Below are positions 35,328 to 45,225 of a DNA stretch of 64,000 nucleotides, piece after piece. The translations under genes were made by a program, and so were the position numbers. Below the pieces are notes generated by a model. The model did not search any database, had not been told where the DNA came from, and saw only the letters and a program-made list of their open reading frames with translations. Position 1 is the stretch's first letter, and each line of letters starts with the position of its first letter. The DNA lies in assembly GCA_025062105.1 (NCBI GenBank), contig JANXAQ010000156.1, forward strand, positions 1-64,000, given 5' to 3'. This stretch comes from Thermoguttaceae bacterium (lineage in GTDB: Bacteria; Planctomycetota; Planctomycetia; Pirellulales; Thermoguttaceae).

Positions 35328-38051
35328 CTAGAGGTTCCGGAGCAGGGCCAGGACGTTTTGCGGGTTCTGGTTGGCGATGGTCAACACAGCCATACCGGAT
35401 TGCACGAGCACCTGGGCCCGGGTGAGATTAGCCGTCTCGGTAGCGAAATCGGCGTCTCGGATCTGGCTTTCGGCACTAACCATGTTTTCCAAGGTGTCTT
35501 CCATGGTTTTGATGTTGGTCTGCATGGTTAGGCCTTCCAGAGCGCCGAGCCGACCTCGAAGCTCTGTAACCACCTGAATCGCTTCATTGACGATCTTGGC
35601 GGCCAGAGTGGGATTGGTATATAGGTCGGCATCGCCGCCGGTTTGCAGTTGGTATAGTTTTCCGCTGGCGCCGCCGAGCCGGGCCGTATTCAGGCTCTTA
35701 ATGCCCATGCGGATCTGCTGGTTGGTAACCACGTCTGGGCCTAACTGGAACTGGGCACCGCCGCCCAGGATCGTAAACTTAAAGTTGTCATCAGTTTCTG
35801 GGGCCAGATCGATAGTAATATCCAGCATGGAGGTGTTGACCCACATCTTGTTGCCGTCCGATGTGGCTGTGACACCGTTGATCTTCCCTTGCACATCCGT
35901 ACCAGTGGCCCGGAAAGCGCTGACACTGCGGGTAAAGGTACCTTGGGTGCCCTCGTTAATCACATTGACGGAGATAAACTGTTTGGAGCCATATTGCTGA
36001 GTTTGGAAGGTAACTAAGGCATTGTCATGGAGGGCGACCAGGCCCAGGGTATCAGACACGGCGTTGATAGCGGCGGCCACTTGGTCGGCCGTAGTGCCGC
36101 GGTAGAAGGTAAACACTTCCATACCTTCCGGACCGGCCACTTCCAACACCAGATCATCCAGCAGGGCGTTACCGCCGCTGGTGCCAGTGTTGCCCACCAC
36201 CGTGTTATCCACGCTATTGCCGTAGATCCGGCCAATGCCATTATCCTGATAGTAGGCAGCAAAACCTTCCACGGCATTGATGGCATTAGCGATGTCTTTG
36301 AGCGTGGTGGCCGAGGTGTCGCTGTAGTTGACCTTGATGGTGAAGGTATTGGAGGCTCGGTCATACATGGCCACCGGGGCGCTAAGCCCTGTTTGGGCTT
36401 GGATAACCACCTGCATGTTGTTGTAATTCGAACCAGGCAGAATCGCTTCCACCGTCAGCGTATCCTGGCCGGTCTCCACGGAAGTCTGATTTCCGTTGAC
36501 CGTTTCGGTGCCGCCGTCCAGGACATGAACAGTCCAGGCACCGGTCTGTTTGATCACTTCCGCAATCCGATTGACGGTGGTCGAACCACTCTTATAGTGG
36601 ACCACCAACGATTTACTATCTGCGTCGTACTGAGCGTACTCATTACCTTCGGTGGCATCGTCGAGAAACTGGATGAGCACATTGGCCGCTGTCGCACCCA
36701 ACCTATTGGCCTTGATGTCCACCGTAGCCGTGCCGTTGTTGGTGGTAAAGGTCTTGGTAGCACCGGCGGCAAAGGTCAGGGTAGCTTGGGCCCGGCTTCC
36801 AGCGCTGAAGGCTGATTTCAGATAGCCGCTCACACTGGTGCTGGCCCGAGTGGCCAAATCCGAAGCCAACGCACCATACACTCGAGTGGCCGCGGTGCTG
36901 GCCGTCGCCTGGAAATAGTTGCCTAGATTGTTATTAATTGCTGAGGCAATGGTAGTCAGCCTCGTATAATTGGCCGCTAGGTCTTGCCCGTTCACTTTGA
37001 TCGTGATCGTCTTAGTAACCGAATCATAGGTGGCTTGGGCGGTGTCAGCGCCCAAGGTATTATCCTTTTCCAAAAGGACCCGAACGTTGTTATACTCAGT
37101 GCCTTCCGTTTTTGCAGTGATAGTAATGTAGTCCCTCGCCATCGTGGCAAGGCCCTGGGCATTGCCCAGACTATTGACTTTGGTATTGGCGTTGGCTTCT
37201 GAATAAGCCTCGAATAATCCGGTATTTTCGATGGCTGTGATGATTTGGCCGATGGTAGAATCATCCTGGTCGAAGGTAACGGTAAGCACCTTACTAGTGG
37301 CGTCATAGCTGGCCGATACGGCAGTGCCGTCCCCGCCAGCGATGAATCGGACAGTAACGCCGTCGAATTCCTTGGAGTTGGACTTGGCGGCAATGAATAG
37401 ACTGATGTCGTTGTCCCCATCGTCTTTTCCGGGGGCTAGCACCCGGCTGGAGAAATAGAGATTGGTGGTAGCGTAATCGGCACCGGAAGAAGAGGTGATT
37501 TGGGCTTTTGTCGCAGGGGCCTCAATTTCCACCGAAACCTCCATCTGGCCGGTAGCGCCGAGGTTGGCCTGATCAATCTTCAAATTGCGAATCTGTGGGA
37601 TGGTGTTGGCGTTGGTGACAAAGTCCAACGAGCCGTCCAATACGCGCCGGCCTTGGAACTTGGTAACCTGCGAGATTCGGTTGATGGCTTCCAGAGCAGA
37701 GTCCACCTGCATTTGGTTAGCGGCCAGCTGCTCTTCGCTCATCACCGCGGTGTTGGCTGCCTCGGTAACCAGAGACCGAATGTCATGTAACAGGCTAGCA
37801 ATCGAGCCTAAGGCACTGTCGATCGTAGCGATCATCTGGGTGCCGCGCTGCGTGTTGCTGATGGCTTTTTGCACCGCAACGATGTTGTTCCGCATGATTT
37901 CCGCGGCAATCATACCGGCCGGATCGTCTTTTCCGGTGTTGATCCGCAAGCCGGTGCTTAGACGAGTCAAGGCGGTTTGCAACGCTTGCGTGTTGCGCGA
38001 CAACGTCTTTTGCGCATTGAGCGAACTGACGTTTGTGTTAATGCGGGTCAT
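35328..38051 (-). CDS. fliC: Flagellin with large repeated insert domain
   Basis: Filament subunit, 907 residues, almost twice E. coli FliC. The D0/D1 core is clear at both ends: MTRINTNVSSLNAQKTLSRN, ALTRLSTGLRINTGKDDPAG and IQVVTELRGRLGALEGLTMQ, then LTRAQVLVQSGMAVLTIANQ and the terminal QNPQNVLALLRNL. Between about 214 and 610 are four repeats of an ~80-residue unit: a strand, a G/N turn with N-G/N-V/M-x-V, a YDxxSKxLTI strand, then TTxxxIAxAIN and an aromatic-rich end. The same unit occurs four times in FlgL. Such inserts form the outer surface of the filament. Three GGA triplets in the leader could be CsrA sites. AAAAGG lies 9 nt before the ATG. Confidence 0.96.
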   Translation of the reverse strand: MTRINTNVSSLNAQKTLSRNTQALQTALTRLSTGLRINTGKDDPAGMIAAEIMRNNIVAVQKAISNTQRGTQMIATIDSALGSIASLLHDIRSLVTEAANTAVMSEEQLAANQMQVDSALEAINRISQVTKFQGRRVLDGSLDFVTNANTIPQIRNLKIDQANLGATGQMEVSVEIEAPATKAQITSSSGADYATTNLYFSSRVLAPGKDDGDNDISLFIAAKSNSKEFDGVTVRFIAGGDGTAVSASYDATSKVLTVTFDQDDSTIGQIITAIENTGLFEAYSEANANTKVNSLGNAQGLATMARDYITITAKTEGTEYNNVRVLLEKDNTLGADTAQATYDSVTKTITIKVNGQDLAANYTRLTTIASAINNNLGNYFQATASTAATRVYGALASDLATRASTSVSGYLKSAFSAGSRAQATLTFAAGATKTFTTNNGTATVDIKANRLGATAANVLIQFLDDATEGNEYAQYDADSKSLVVHYKSGSTTVNRIAEVIKQTGAWTVHVLDGGTETVNGNQTSVETGQDTLTVEAILPGSNYNNMQVVIQAQTGLSAPVAMYDRASNTFTIKVNYSDTSATTLKDIANAINAVEGFAAYYQDNGIGRIYGNSVDNTVVGNTGTSGGNALLDDLVLEVAGPEGMEVFTFYRGTTADQVAAAINAVSDTLGLVALHDNALVTFQTQQYGSKQFISVNVINEGTQGTFTRSVSAFRATGTDVQGKINGVTATSDGNKMWVNTSMLDITIDLAPETDDNFKFTILGGGAQFQLGPDVVTNQQIRMGIKSLNTARLGGASGKLYQLQTGGDADLYTNPTLAAKIVNEAIQVVTELRGRLGALEGLTMQTNIKTMEDTLENMVSAESQIRDADFATETANLTRAQVLVQSGMAVLTIANQNPQNVLALLRNL

Positions 38052-38504
38052 ACGAGAAAACCTTTTCTAAAAAAGTCTTGTCCAAGCCTGACCGGAGTGC
38101 GGGTTCCTACGGTCCTGGCCAGCTTGTCTGGATGCCGCGGGCGGCTAGAGCCGGCGGCCCCAGAGGGAAACTTTGTCTATCCGTTCACCCGCTCAAGAGG
38201 CTTGCCGACACCACATCGGCAACGGCCCCATGAGGGCGCTTCCTGCCTATAGCAATTATCGACTTGATAAAATAGGTGCTTTAGGTAATTTGGGTTTGTG
38301 AGTTAATCTTTCCCCCTATTCTTCTCTAGGTTTTCTTCGGCATCAAAATTTCTTCGGGACGGTAAAAAATTCCTTTCCACAAACACCTATCACTTCCCAC
38401 CGCCGTTATAATCGGAATAAACGGAACAGCCGAAGCCTTTGGATGTTCGAACTGACAAGGAAGATCATTAACTTTTATTTTCGAGGAGTTGGGCTTTGAG
38501 AGTT
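38052..38504. promoter_or_regulatory. Flagellin leader and upstream region
   Basis: On the minus strand the leader next to the fliC start has GGA triplets at 38081-38083, 38105-38107 and 38113-38115, and an inverted repeat TTGCCGA...TCGGCAA near 38200-38221. CsrA binds GGA motifs in leaders, and csrA with fliW lies just upstream, so control of fliC translation by CsrA is plausible. No promoter identified with confidence. Confidence 0.3.
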
Positions 38505-38594
38505 CTTCAATTCACTAAATTGTCTAATTCCAGTATTGTTGAGGGATTAGAACATCCAAACGGGCAGCCATCCTAAAAATTGGCAAAAGTCGAG
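38505..38594. repeat. Element A, truncated copy A15
   Basis: Right half only, ending AATTGGCAAAAGTCGAG then CTTAG. The left end is lost. Beyond it, up to csrA at 38910, only a lone E-type end (GTTCGGCTGAGG) is seen. Confidence 0.6.
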
Positions 38595-38909
38595 CTTAGC
38601 AGAACCGCAGGGTGCCAAGATTGCTGGGTATACCGAGTCCTAGCGGCAGATTGTAGGAACCAGTAGCTGGGCGGGCCTTGAAGCCAATAGGCAGCTCGAA
38701 CTGCTATTGTCGTACAGAAGGCGATGTGGAATCTGCGTTCGGCTGAGGTGGTCTAACAATAGTTGGGGAGGAACAGACGACCGGCAGGGGTCAACTCTGC
38801 TTTCGGCCAATCTGGCGGACCCGTTGAGCATAACCAGCCAGGAGGATTTTGCCGTGCTATCAGAAGGCCCGAGAGTGCACCCTACTCTGTTTAAGAACGA
38901 AGGGGCAGG

Positions 38910-39167
38910 TTATACAGAAGAATTAGGTGGGCTTGGCGGTTGGGACGATGTGCTTTCAGTCAGTGGGTGGGTGTCGGCCGGGTCCAATTGAGCCGCCCGA
39001 AGGTTCTCCCGTTTGATGGCCTCATACACCTCTTTACGATGCACCGGAATTTCACTAGGGGCTTCGATTCCTAGGCGGACCTTGTCCCCCCGAATATCGA
39101 CCACGGTGATGATGATATTGTCCCCGATGATGATGCTTTGGTTGCGTTGTCGGCTCAGCACTAGCAT
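38910..39167 (-). CDS. csrA: Carbon storage regulator CsrA
   Basis: RNA-binding translational regulator, dimeric, 85 residues. The core is complete: [20 protein letters not shown] then [20 protein letters not shown] and [17 protein letters not shown], with the RNA-contact residues L4, R6 and the R44-equivalent region (PVHRKEV) conserved. A Pro/Ser/Thr-rich tail of about 22 residues follows the usual end. GGGGGA lies about 8 nt upstream. It is 30 bp downstream of fliW, the usual gene pair in flagellated bacteria with FliW, where free flagellin, FliW and CsrA set flagellin translation. Confidence 0.97.
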   Translation of the reverse strand: MLVLSRQRNQSIIIGDNIIITVVDIRGDKVRLGIEAPSEIPVHRKEVYEAIKRENLRAAQLDPADTHPLTESTSSQPPSPPNSSV

Positions 39168-39197
39168 GGCCGGTTCCCCCAGTTGCCTATCCGCTGG

Positions 39198-39638
39198 TTA
39201 AGCAGTTTTTCGTAACGCAGTGTTCAGGCTAGCCACCACATATTGGATCGGTTGATCCCCATAGCAAACCACCTGCCGAGCTAGTCCCCGTTGGAGGTTA
39301 AAGATTAACGGAGCTTTGAGATTTAGAGTGATATAGCCGGCCGATCGACTGACAATGACCAAAACCTCTGCCGACTCCAAGTTCTCAAGCTCCAGCGGCT
39401 CTAGGTCTCGTCGGGGCAGACGCACTTGATAATTGGGGACGAACCGCCGAGGACTGACTACGCAAAGAGCTACTTCCGGCCGATCCACACTTTGCAACCA
39501 AGCAATGATTGGATTACGTCTGTCGGCTAACAGGAGCCACTGCCGACATCCAGGCAATCCTAGGATGCCTTCCGGAAACCGGATTACATCTTCGGGTTCA
39601 AATTGGATCAGGCCGAATCGCGTCGTAGCGATCCACAT
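39198..39638 (-). CDS. fliW: Flagellar assembly factor FliW
   Basis: FliW binds CsrA and also flagellin: when flagellin is exported, FliW is freed to sequester CsrA. 146 residues from the ATG at 39638 (MWIATTRFGLIQFEPEDVIR); an upstream codon at 39665 is less likely. Marks of the family: TRFGLIQFEPEDVIRFPEGI, LGLPGCRQWLLL, LQSVDRPEVALCVVSPRRFV and LNLKAPLIFNLQRGLARQVV. Length is normal. csrA follows after 30 bp and flgL precedes it by 290 bp. Confidence 0.95.
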   Translation of the reverse strand: MWIATTRFGLIQFEPEDVIRFPEGILGLPGCRQWLLLADRRNPIIAWLQSVDRPEVALCVVSPRRFVPNYQVRLPRRDLEPLELENLESAEVLVIVSRSAGYITLNLKAPLIFNLQRGLARQVVCYGDQPIQYVVASLNTALRKTA

Positions 39639-39929
39639 GGTGGAGGCCTCTACCCAAAAGATCACGTGTCCCCCGTGGGAAGTTTCTGCTACCTGGTCAA
39701 AAAATGGTATCTGGTGCCGCCGATTGTTACGCCGGTTGTTTTGTCATGCCCCCGCAGCCGGCAATCCGAATATTCTCTTTGTGGGGTCGATAGTTTTCTT
39801 CCAACGGGGGAGTTCTCACCGGGAAATAGTAACACACACAATTTATATCGGTTTCGGTAAAGCAGACAGAACAGAAAAAATAGAAGCGATCAGGAAAAAT
39901 AATTACAAATGGAGAAATTAGCAGGAAAA

Positions 39930-42900
39930 TTACAAATAGTTAAGAAGGGAAAGCTGGAATATCTGGGCAACTGCCCGCAATGCTGCTTCATACGTCGCCT
40001 GCCGCCCCACAAACTCCGAGACTACCCTCACCATGTCGGCATCAATATCCGAAGAAAGTGCAGTCTGCAGGTGTAGGTCTTCTTCTTCCAACCGCTGTTG
40101 CAAGATATCGAGGCCCTGTTGTCTGGCGCCCAAACTAGCCCGGCTAAAGTTCAGGTCCACCACCCTCTGGTCCAGCATGGCAATGGCCCGCTCAATTAGC
40201 CAATTATCATTCCGGATCAGGCCTTCGTGCAGCCGTAACAATGCGGTAAATAGACCTTCTGTCTCCTGAGGGTTTACATCCTGACCAGTAAGCAAATCAG
40301 GCTGGCCCCCTTCCAACTGGCCGGTTCTTTCGCCCAATGTTCCGGTGCCATTGTTCGGTCCACTGCGGGTATCCAACACCACGTCAAAAAGAGCATAGGC
40401 GGTCGGATCCAACGGCGGTTGCTGATTGAAACGTTGAATCAGCTGATTGGCTGTGGTTACTCCAGGATCAATGGAAAAGGTCAAGACCCGGTTGACCGGA
40501 TCATAGGAGTAGGAATTAGCCCCTGGGCCGCCGTTGACAAACCGGACCGTTACGCCGTTGAGCGTGTTCGTTCGGCCTCGAGTCCGGATGAGCAAAGCAC
40601 TGTTAGCTGTGCCAAAATCTAGGCGAACCGTAGCCTGGGCGCCTGGGGTAGAAACCGTGGCGGACTCTTGGCCTTCGGGGATGAGTCCCAGCTGGATGGC
40701 GGCCCGGCTCATAGAGGTCCGCTGGATGCGAAGCTGGCCGGTACCACCGCTATTATCCACCAGTTCAATCCCATTGCCGTACCGGGCCAGCCGAGCTACC
40801 AGCGGCGTACCTGTAGCCAAATTGTCCGGATGATTGTTAATCCGGTCCAGCACATCACCGATAGTCCGGGCGCCTTGGAGATTCACCTCGAAGCGCACGC
40901 CGTCGGAACGGGTGATGATAAAATCGGCGTTATCGACAAAGCCCCCAGCAGTCCGAACGGAGGCAACCTGTTTACCGCCATCGGTCCACAGGTTCGGTTT
41001 AGCCCATACGGTACCACTGCCGCTGCTAGGATGGTCGTCCGGATCTAAATAAAGAACAAAGTCTTGGTTGGCGTTTGGGTCGGCCTGAAGCCAACTGATC
41101 AGATCTTGAGCAGTAGTAACCCCCGATTGGATGGAAAAGATCATTCGTTTTTCCGTTCGAGAGTAGCTAAAGCCCGGTGGCCCTTCGACAATCTGAACCA
41201 AGACATCGTTCCACTGGGGCCCTGCATTTCGGGCCTTCAAGATCAGATCGTTGTCTGGGCCTCCCCATTGAAGTTTCAATGTGGCCGAGCGGCTGCAATC
41301 CACCAGACCGGTGCCGTCGTTATACGGCTCATTCCGCTTATCCAATTCCGCTTCAAAATAATCCCGAATGCCTGGCGTTTCTCGCACTAGCCGGAGAATA
41401 TCGTTGGCGGTGGTTTTGCCGGGCGTGATTTCAAACCGAATCGTCTTGGCGGTGGGATCATAGGAAACAGAATCCATCCCAGGTGGTACCTTTTCCACAA
41501 ACTCTACCGTAAAGTCGTTCCACTCTGCGCCGGTGCGGCGGGCTCGGATGACCAGGTCGCTATTGGCGGCGGCACTGTCCCAGCAGCACCAAGCCTTCTC
41601 CCCTACTCCGGCATAATCACACACACCCAGCCCGAAATTCAGTTCTTCCAAAAGGGTCTGATCGGAGAATGTGCGGATTCCCAATTGCTGGGCTGTAATG
41701 CCGCCGTTTTCGCCAATAGCAAAATCACAGCCGCTCAGTCGGGAACGAACGTCAATGCCAGTGCCAGCGGCATTAATCCTAGCAACGACATCGGCATCAG
41801 AGCCGTTAAAGACATTCAGCAAATCTTCGATGGTTTCAACGCCATCCTCTTTAGAAAAGGTGAGCGTAAAGATTTTGTTGCCATTGCGGATCTGCACTCC
41901 GGAATCCTGATCCAATTCGGTGCCGGTGCCAAACCGCAATTGGGCGGAAGCACCTACGGTAACCGCCGCTTTTCCGCCGTTTTGTTCGTCTAAAGGATCT
42001 AGTTCTGCGCGGAACGGGCAGCTGTGGGGATCATAGGCGGCGTTGATGGCGTCCACTACATGTCGGGCTGTGGTATAGCCTGCTTTAATGTTTACCCAGA
42101 GGGTCCGGGTGGCCTGCTCATAGCGCACAACTTCTCCGCCTGGATCCATCACGGTACCGTCGTCGTAGTAGCGGACAGTGATCCCGTTGTAGGCATCGCC
42201 TCGATATTGAGCAGTAACGATCACATCGTTATCTCGGCCGTTGGAGCGGATGACCGCTCTAGCCCGAGCGCCTAAGATATCGTCCAAGCGGGTTGTAGGT
42301 CGAAGGATGGGGTTCAGATCTTTGCCAACCAAGGGACCTGTGCTGACACCGTCTTTGGCCAAGATGCCCAGTTCACTCGCTGTGGTCCCATTGCCAACTT
42401 CTCGGATCGTCAGTGTGCCGCCGCTAAGGGAGATTTCCAGCCCGGTGGGGGTGATTTCTATATACATTTGTGTGCCTGTCGGCTGGTTTTGTAACAACCG
42501 AAGCGCCACATCACCAATCGTCTCGCAGCCGGTAATATCAACAATCCGGCTATCCATGCCGTTGGACACTTCAATGCTGCCGGGCCGCACTCCTTGCCCA
42601 CCGTTTAGGTCAGCAAGCCGGGTCTGAAACGTCAGTACCGGCGTTAAATCCGCTGTACCTCGCACCGCCTCCGACAGGGCGCCAAAGACCTCATGGCCGG
42701 TTAAATTGGTGGCAAATAGTAAATCCACATCCCCATAGCTTTCCAGCAGTGCTTCATTGCCCAGATACCGGACGATATTATCGGATCGGAGCTGAAAAGG
42801 CCGAATACCGGTCAGCGAACCAGCAAATAGATACCGCCCCCGAAAATTCTGATTGCCCGCATCGACCAACTGCTGCAGGGCTTGGCGCACGAGCATGGCT

Positions 42901-43256
42901 GCGGCTTGGCGTTGCTCGTCACTAGCCGTCGTCCCCACCACTGCCAATGCATTGGCACGCACCTCGGCCATCATCGACGAAATGCTGGAAATGGCCGTGT
43001 CCGTGGCGCTCATGAACGACTGGTTGGTGGCCAGATTCGTTTTGACCTGCTGTTTGCGTTCTAGCAGCCGCTGCAGACCAACAGCCCGCATCGAAGTAAC
43101 CGGATCCTCACTGGGCCGGTTAATCCGCCGGCCAGTGCTCATCTGGGTCTGCACTTTAAACAGGGCAAGCTGATCCTTGGCCACCTGCGTTAGCAGCCGT
43201 TCCCGGACAAATAGATCACTTACCCGAGTGCTGGGTATTCCAATGACATTGGCCAT
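39930..43256 (-). CDS. flgL: Flagellar hook-filament junction protein FlgL, very large
   Basis: HAP3, which joins the hook to the filament. 1108 residues from ATG 43256, against ~317 in E. coli. The core is present at both ends: DLFVRERLLTQVAKDQLALF, QMSTGRRINRPSEDPVTSMR, ALQQLVDAGNQNFRGRYLFA and, at the C-terminus, LNFSRASLGARQQGLDILQQ with MVRVVSEFVGRQATYEAALR. The middle holds flagellin_IN-like repeats (LADLNGGQGVRPGSIEVSNG; IGDVLDRINN) and four copies of an ~80-residue unit (about 343-423, 565-643, 669-743, 885-968) of the plan NDLxIRARxTGxxWNDxTVxFVE, PGxxxxSYDPxxKTIxFxIxPGxTTAxDI. That unit is shared with flagellin. The flank with flgK carries an E/D repeat. Confidence 0.95.
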   Translation of the reverse strand: MANVIGIPSTRVSDLFVRERLLTQVAKDQLALFKVQTQMSTGRRINRPSEDPVTSMRAVGLQRLLERKQQVKTNLATNQSFMSATDTAISSISSMMAEVRANALAVVGTTASDEQRQAAAMLVRQALQQLVDAGNQNFRGRYLFAGSLTGIRPFQLRSDNIVRYLGNEALLESYGDVDLLFATNLTGHEVFGALSEAVRGTADLTPVLTFQTRLADLNGGQGVRPGSIEVSNGMDSRIVDITGCETIGDVALRLLQNQPTGTQMYIEITPTGLEISLSGGTLTIREVGNGTTASELGILAKDGVSTGPLVGKDLNPILRPTTRLDDILGARARAVIRSNGRDNDVIVTAQYRGDAYNGITVRYYDDGTVMDPGGEVVRYEQATRTLWVNIKAGYTTARHVVDAINAAYDPHSCPFRAELDPLDEQNGGKAAVTVGASAQLRFGTGTELDQDSGVQIRNGNKIFTLTFSKEDGVETIEDLLNVFNGSDADVVARINAAGTGIDVRSRLSGCDFAIGENGGITAQQLGIRTFSDQTLLEELNFGLGVCDYAGVGEKAWCCWDSAAANSDLVIRARRTGAEWNDFTVEFVEKVPPGMDSVSYDPTAKTIRFEITPGKTTANDILRLVRETPGIRDYFEAELDKRNEPYNDGTGLVDCSRSATLKLQWGGPDNDLILKARNAGPQWNDVLVQIVEGPPGFSYSRTEKRMIFSIQSGVTTAQDLISWLQADPNANQDFVLYLDPDDHPSSGSGTVWAKPNLWTDGGKQVASVRTAGGFVDNADFIITRSDGVRFEVNLQGARTIGDVLDRINNHPDNLATGTPLVARLARYGNGIELVDNSGGTGQLRIQRTSMSRAAIQLGLIPEGQESATVSTPGAQATVRLDFGTANSALLIRTRGRTNTLNGVTVRFVNGGPGANSYSYDPVNRVLTFSIDPGVTTANQLIQRFNQQPPLDPTAYALFDVVLDTRSGPNNGTGTLGERTGQLEGGQPDLLTGQDVNPQETEGLFTALLRLHEGLIRNDNWLIERAIAMLDQRVVDLNFSRASLGARQQGLDILQQRLEEEDLHLQTALSSDIDADMVRVVSEFVGRQATYEAALRAVAQIFQLSLLNYL

Positions 43257-43285
43257 AGCCAATTATCATCCGATGCCGGAGGTTC

Positions 43286-43471
43286 GTAACCATTCAGCCG
43301 AATGAAGGAAGCCCCCTCGTTATACCGGAATCAACCCTTGCAGTGTCATTCCTGCGTAAGCAGGAATCCAGGTAAAACTAGAAATTCTGCATCCCCGCTT
43401 TCGCGGGGATGACATTCCTGGCTGTTTCCTTATGCAGAGATGACAGGCGGCTCCATTCGGCTGGAGTATTT
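43286..43471. repeat. Element E3 carrying hairpin repeat D, between flgK and flgL
   Basis: Boundaries TAACCATTCAGCCGAATGAA and TCCATTCGGCTGGAGTATT. Inside are two hairpins: ATTCCTGCGTAAGCAGGAAT (43348-43367) and ATCCCCGCTTTCGCGGGGAT (43391-43410). Confidence 0.8.
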
Positions 43472-43479
43472 GCAGGAAC

Positions 43480-45177
43480 TTAAATACTGACCAAAATTTC
43501 AAATAGTTCGCTCAATTGGGCGATGAATCGGGCGGCGGCTTGGAATTGGCGTTGGAAGGTAATCATCTTGACTGCTTCTTCATCGATACTTACGCCGCTT
43601 AGGGCCAGTTTTTGGCCGCGCAGAGTGGCCTCGAAGGTTCGGCTCCCTTCGGCCACCGCCTGCATAATGGCCGATCCCTGCGTCACCCCGCTTACCAAAC
43701 GATCGTAAAGGACTGCTAGGGAGTCTCCATTTTTGGCCTTTAAGGGAAGATCCAAAAATCGGGCTAATTCTATGGCATTGTCGGTATCTGCGCCGATGCC
43801 GCCGCGGCTAGCCGCCAACAGCGCCGGCTCGGCCGCCACCTGTTCGTTGACCCCAATGCTTAGCGCCGTGGTGCCGGTAAAAAAGGTATTAATTCCCAAA
43901 GCGGCCAACAGCCCACTGGTATCGTTGGCAAACCCAAACTCCAAATCCGAAGAAGTGCTCCAAATACGAAGCCCCCGGCTAGGAGTGATTTCCGCTGAGA
44001 GGCCATTAATAGCATTCAACGCATTTACAATATCTTCCAAGGTGGTATCTCGGCCAATCCCGTTCAAATCCACCCGAATATCGGTGGTGTTGGTCAGTCC
44101 GGTTTTCCGGTTGTACACCAGCACTTGGAAAGAACCGTTGACCGGTTGAAAGGAAAGCCCTACCTGGTTGAGCGGCGCATCGACGGCATCGACTTCCTGT
44201 TGACTAGTAACGTCCCGGAAGCCCACAAGGCCTTGGCCGCTCGCGTACATCTTGTTAAACTCAAAGATCAGCGTGCGTGCAAAATCATCCAATTGATCCA
44301 AAAAACCGCCAAGAATCTGATCCCTGGCATAGACCAACCCATAGTATTGTCCGGAACGGGTATCCAATGGGGACTGGGTATCCACCAATTGGATGGCCGC
44401 AATCCCCATGCCCCGGTCGGTAGTTTTGCTCACCTCCACCCGGCGAGCAAATCCTTCACTGACCAAATAGTCCGCCCCGCAATAGACGGTTACCGAGCCG
44501 TTGTTCTGTTCTTCCACCCGAATAGAAATCAGCTCGGCAAGTTTTTCCAGCGCTTGGAGGCGTTGATCCCGCAGCCCCACGGCATGGCTTTTGGAAACGG
44601 TGCCACCTTCGGTCTCTGTAATCCGAATATTCAAGGTACGGATTTCTTCCAAGAGGCGGTTGATATCGTCGGCCATTTGAGTAATCCGGCCGTTGACCGC
44701 CGTACGAATCTGATTCACCCGGCTAGCCAACCGCCGAATCTCTGAGGCTAAGGTTTGCCCCTGCAGCACCACCAGATTTCGCACCGATCGGCTTTCCGGC
44801 TGATTAAGGACTTCAGCTATGCTGCCAAAGAAGGCGTTTAGGCGGGTGCTTAAATCTGTCTCACTCAGTTCACCGATGAGTTGTTCTAGCTCCAGGTAGG
44901 TCTCTTCTTGGGCTTCGGCGCTAGTCTTATCACTGACAGCCCCTCGGAGCCGCTCCTCCAAAAAATGGTCGATCTTTTGAATAATCGCCTCTACCTGCAC
45001 GCCCAACCCCAAAAGCAATCCGCCGTAGCGGAATGTCGGCGCAGGAGTCAGCACTACCTCTTCACGGATGTAGCCGGGCGTGTTGGCATTGGCGATATTC
45101 TGAGCGATGACCTGCAAGGCGATTTGGTCGGCTTGCAGGGTATTGGCGGCCATTCGGATGGAGCTAAAGAGGGTCAT
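43480..45177 (-). CDS. flgK: Flagellar hook-filament junction protein FlgK
   Basis: HAP1 of the hook-filament junction, 565 residues, near the usual 550. N-terminal core: MAANTLQADQIALQVIAQNI then ANANTPGYIREEVVLTPAP, the bacterial rod-hook-filament family start. Middle: LRDQRLQALEKLAELISIRV and EEQNNGSVTVYCGADYLVSE, the FlgK switch region. C-terminal core: IDEEAVKMITFQRQFQAAAR and FIAQLSELFEILVSI, the axial family end. The insert around 330-430 (FQPVNGSFQVLVYNRKTGLT, TTLEDIVNALNAINGLSAEI) resembles flagellin_IN domains. It is encoded directly after flgN, 48 bp apart. Confidence 0.97.
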   Translation of the reverse strand: MTLFSSIRMAANTLQADQIALQVIAQNIANANTPGYIREEVVLTPAPTFRYGGLLLGLGVQVEAIIQKIDHFLEERLRGAVSDKTSAEAQEETYLELEQLIGELSETDLSTRLNAFFGSIAEVLNQPESRSVRNLVVLQGQTLASEIRRLASRVNQIRTAVNGRITQMADDINRLLEEIRTLNIRITETEGGTVSKSHAVGLRDQRLQALEKLAELISIRVEEQNNGSVTVYCGADYLVSEGFARRVEVSKTTDRGMGIAAIQLVDTQSPLDTRSGQYYGLVYARDQILGGFLDQLDDFARTLIFEFNKMYASGQGLVGFRDVTSQQEVDAVDAPLNQVGLSFQPVNGSFQVLVYNRKTGLTNTTDIRVDLNGIGRDTTLEDIVNALNAINGLSAEITPSRGLRIWSTSSDLEFGFANDTSGLLAALGINTFFTGTTALSIGVNEQVAAEPALLAASRGGIGADTDNAIELARFLDLPLKAKNGDSLAVLYDRLVSGVTQGSAIMQAVAEGSRTFEATLRGQKLALSGVSIDEEAVKMITFQRQFQAAARFIAQLSELFEILVSI

Positions 45178-45225
45178 AGCCTACTTCACGCCTTCTGCCA
45201 GGTCCATCTAGCTTATCCAATTTGC

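Noticed and set aside
36027-36815. 262-residue frame on the plus strand inside fliC
   Set aside because: It is antisense to the repetitive flagellin insert, and its codon pattern follows from the sense strand.
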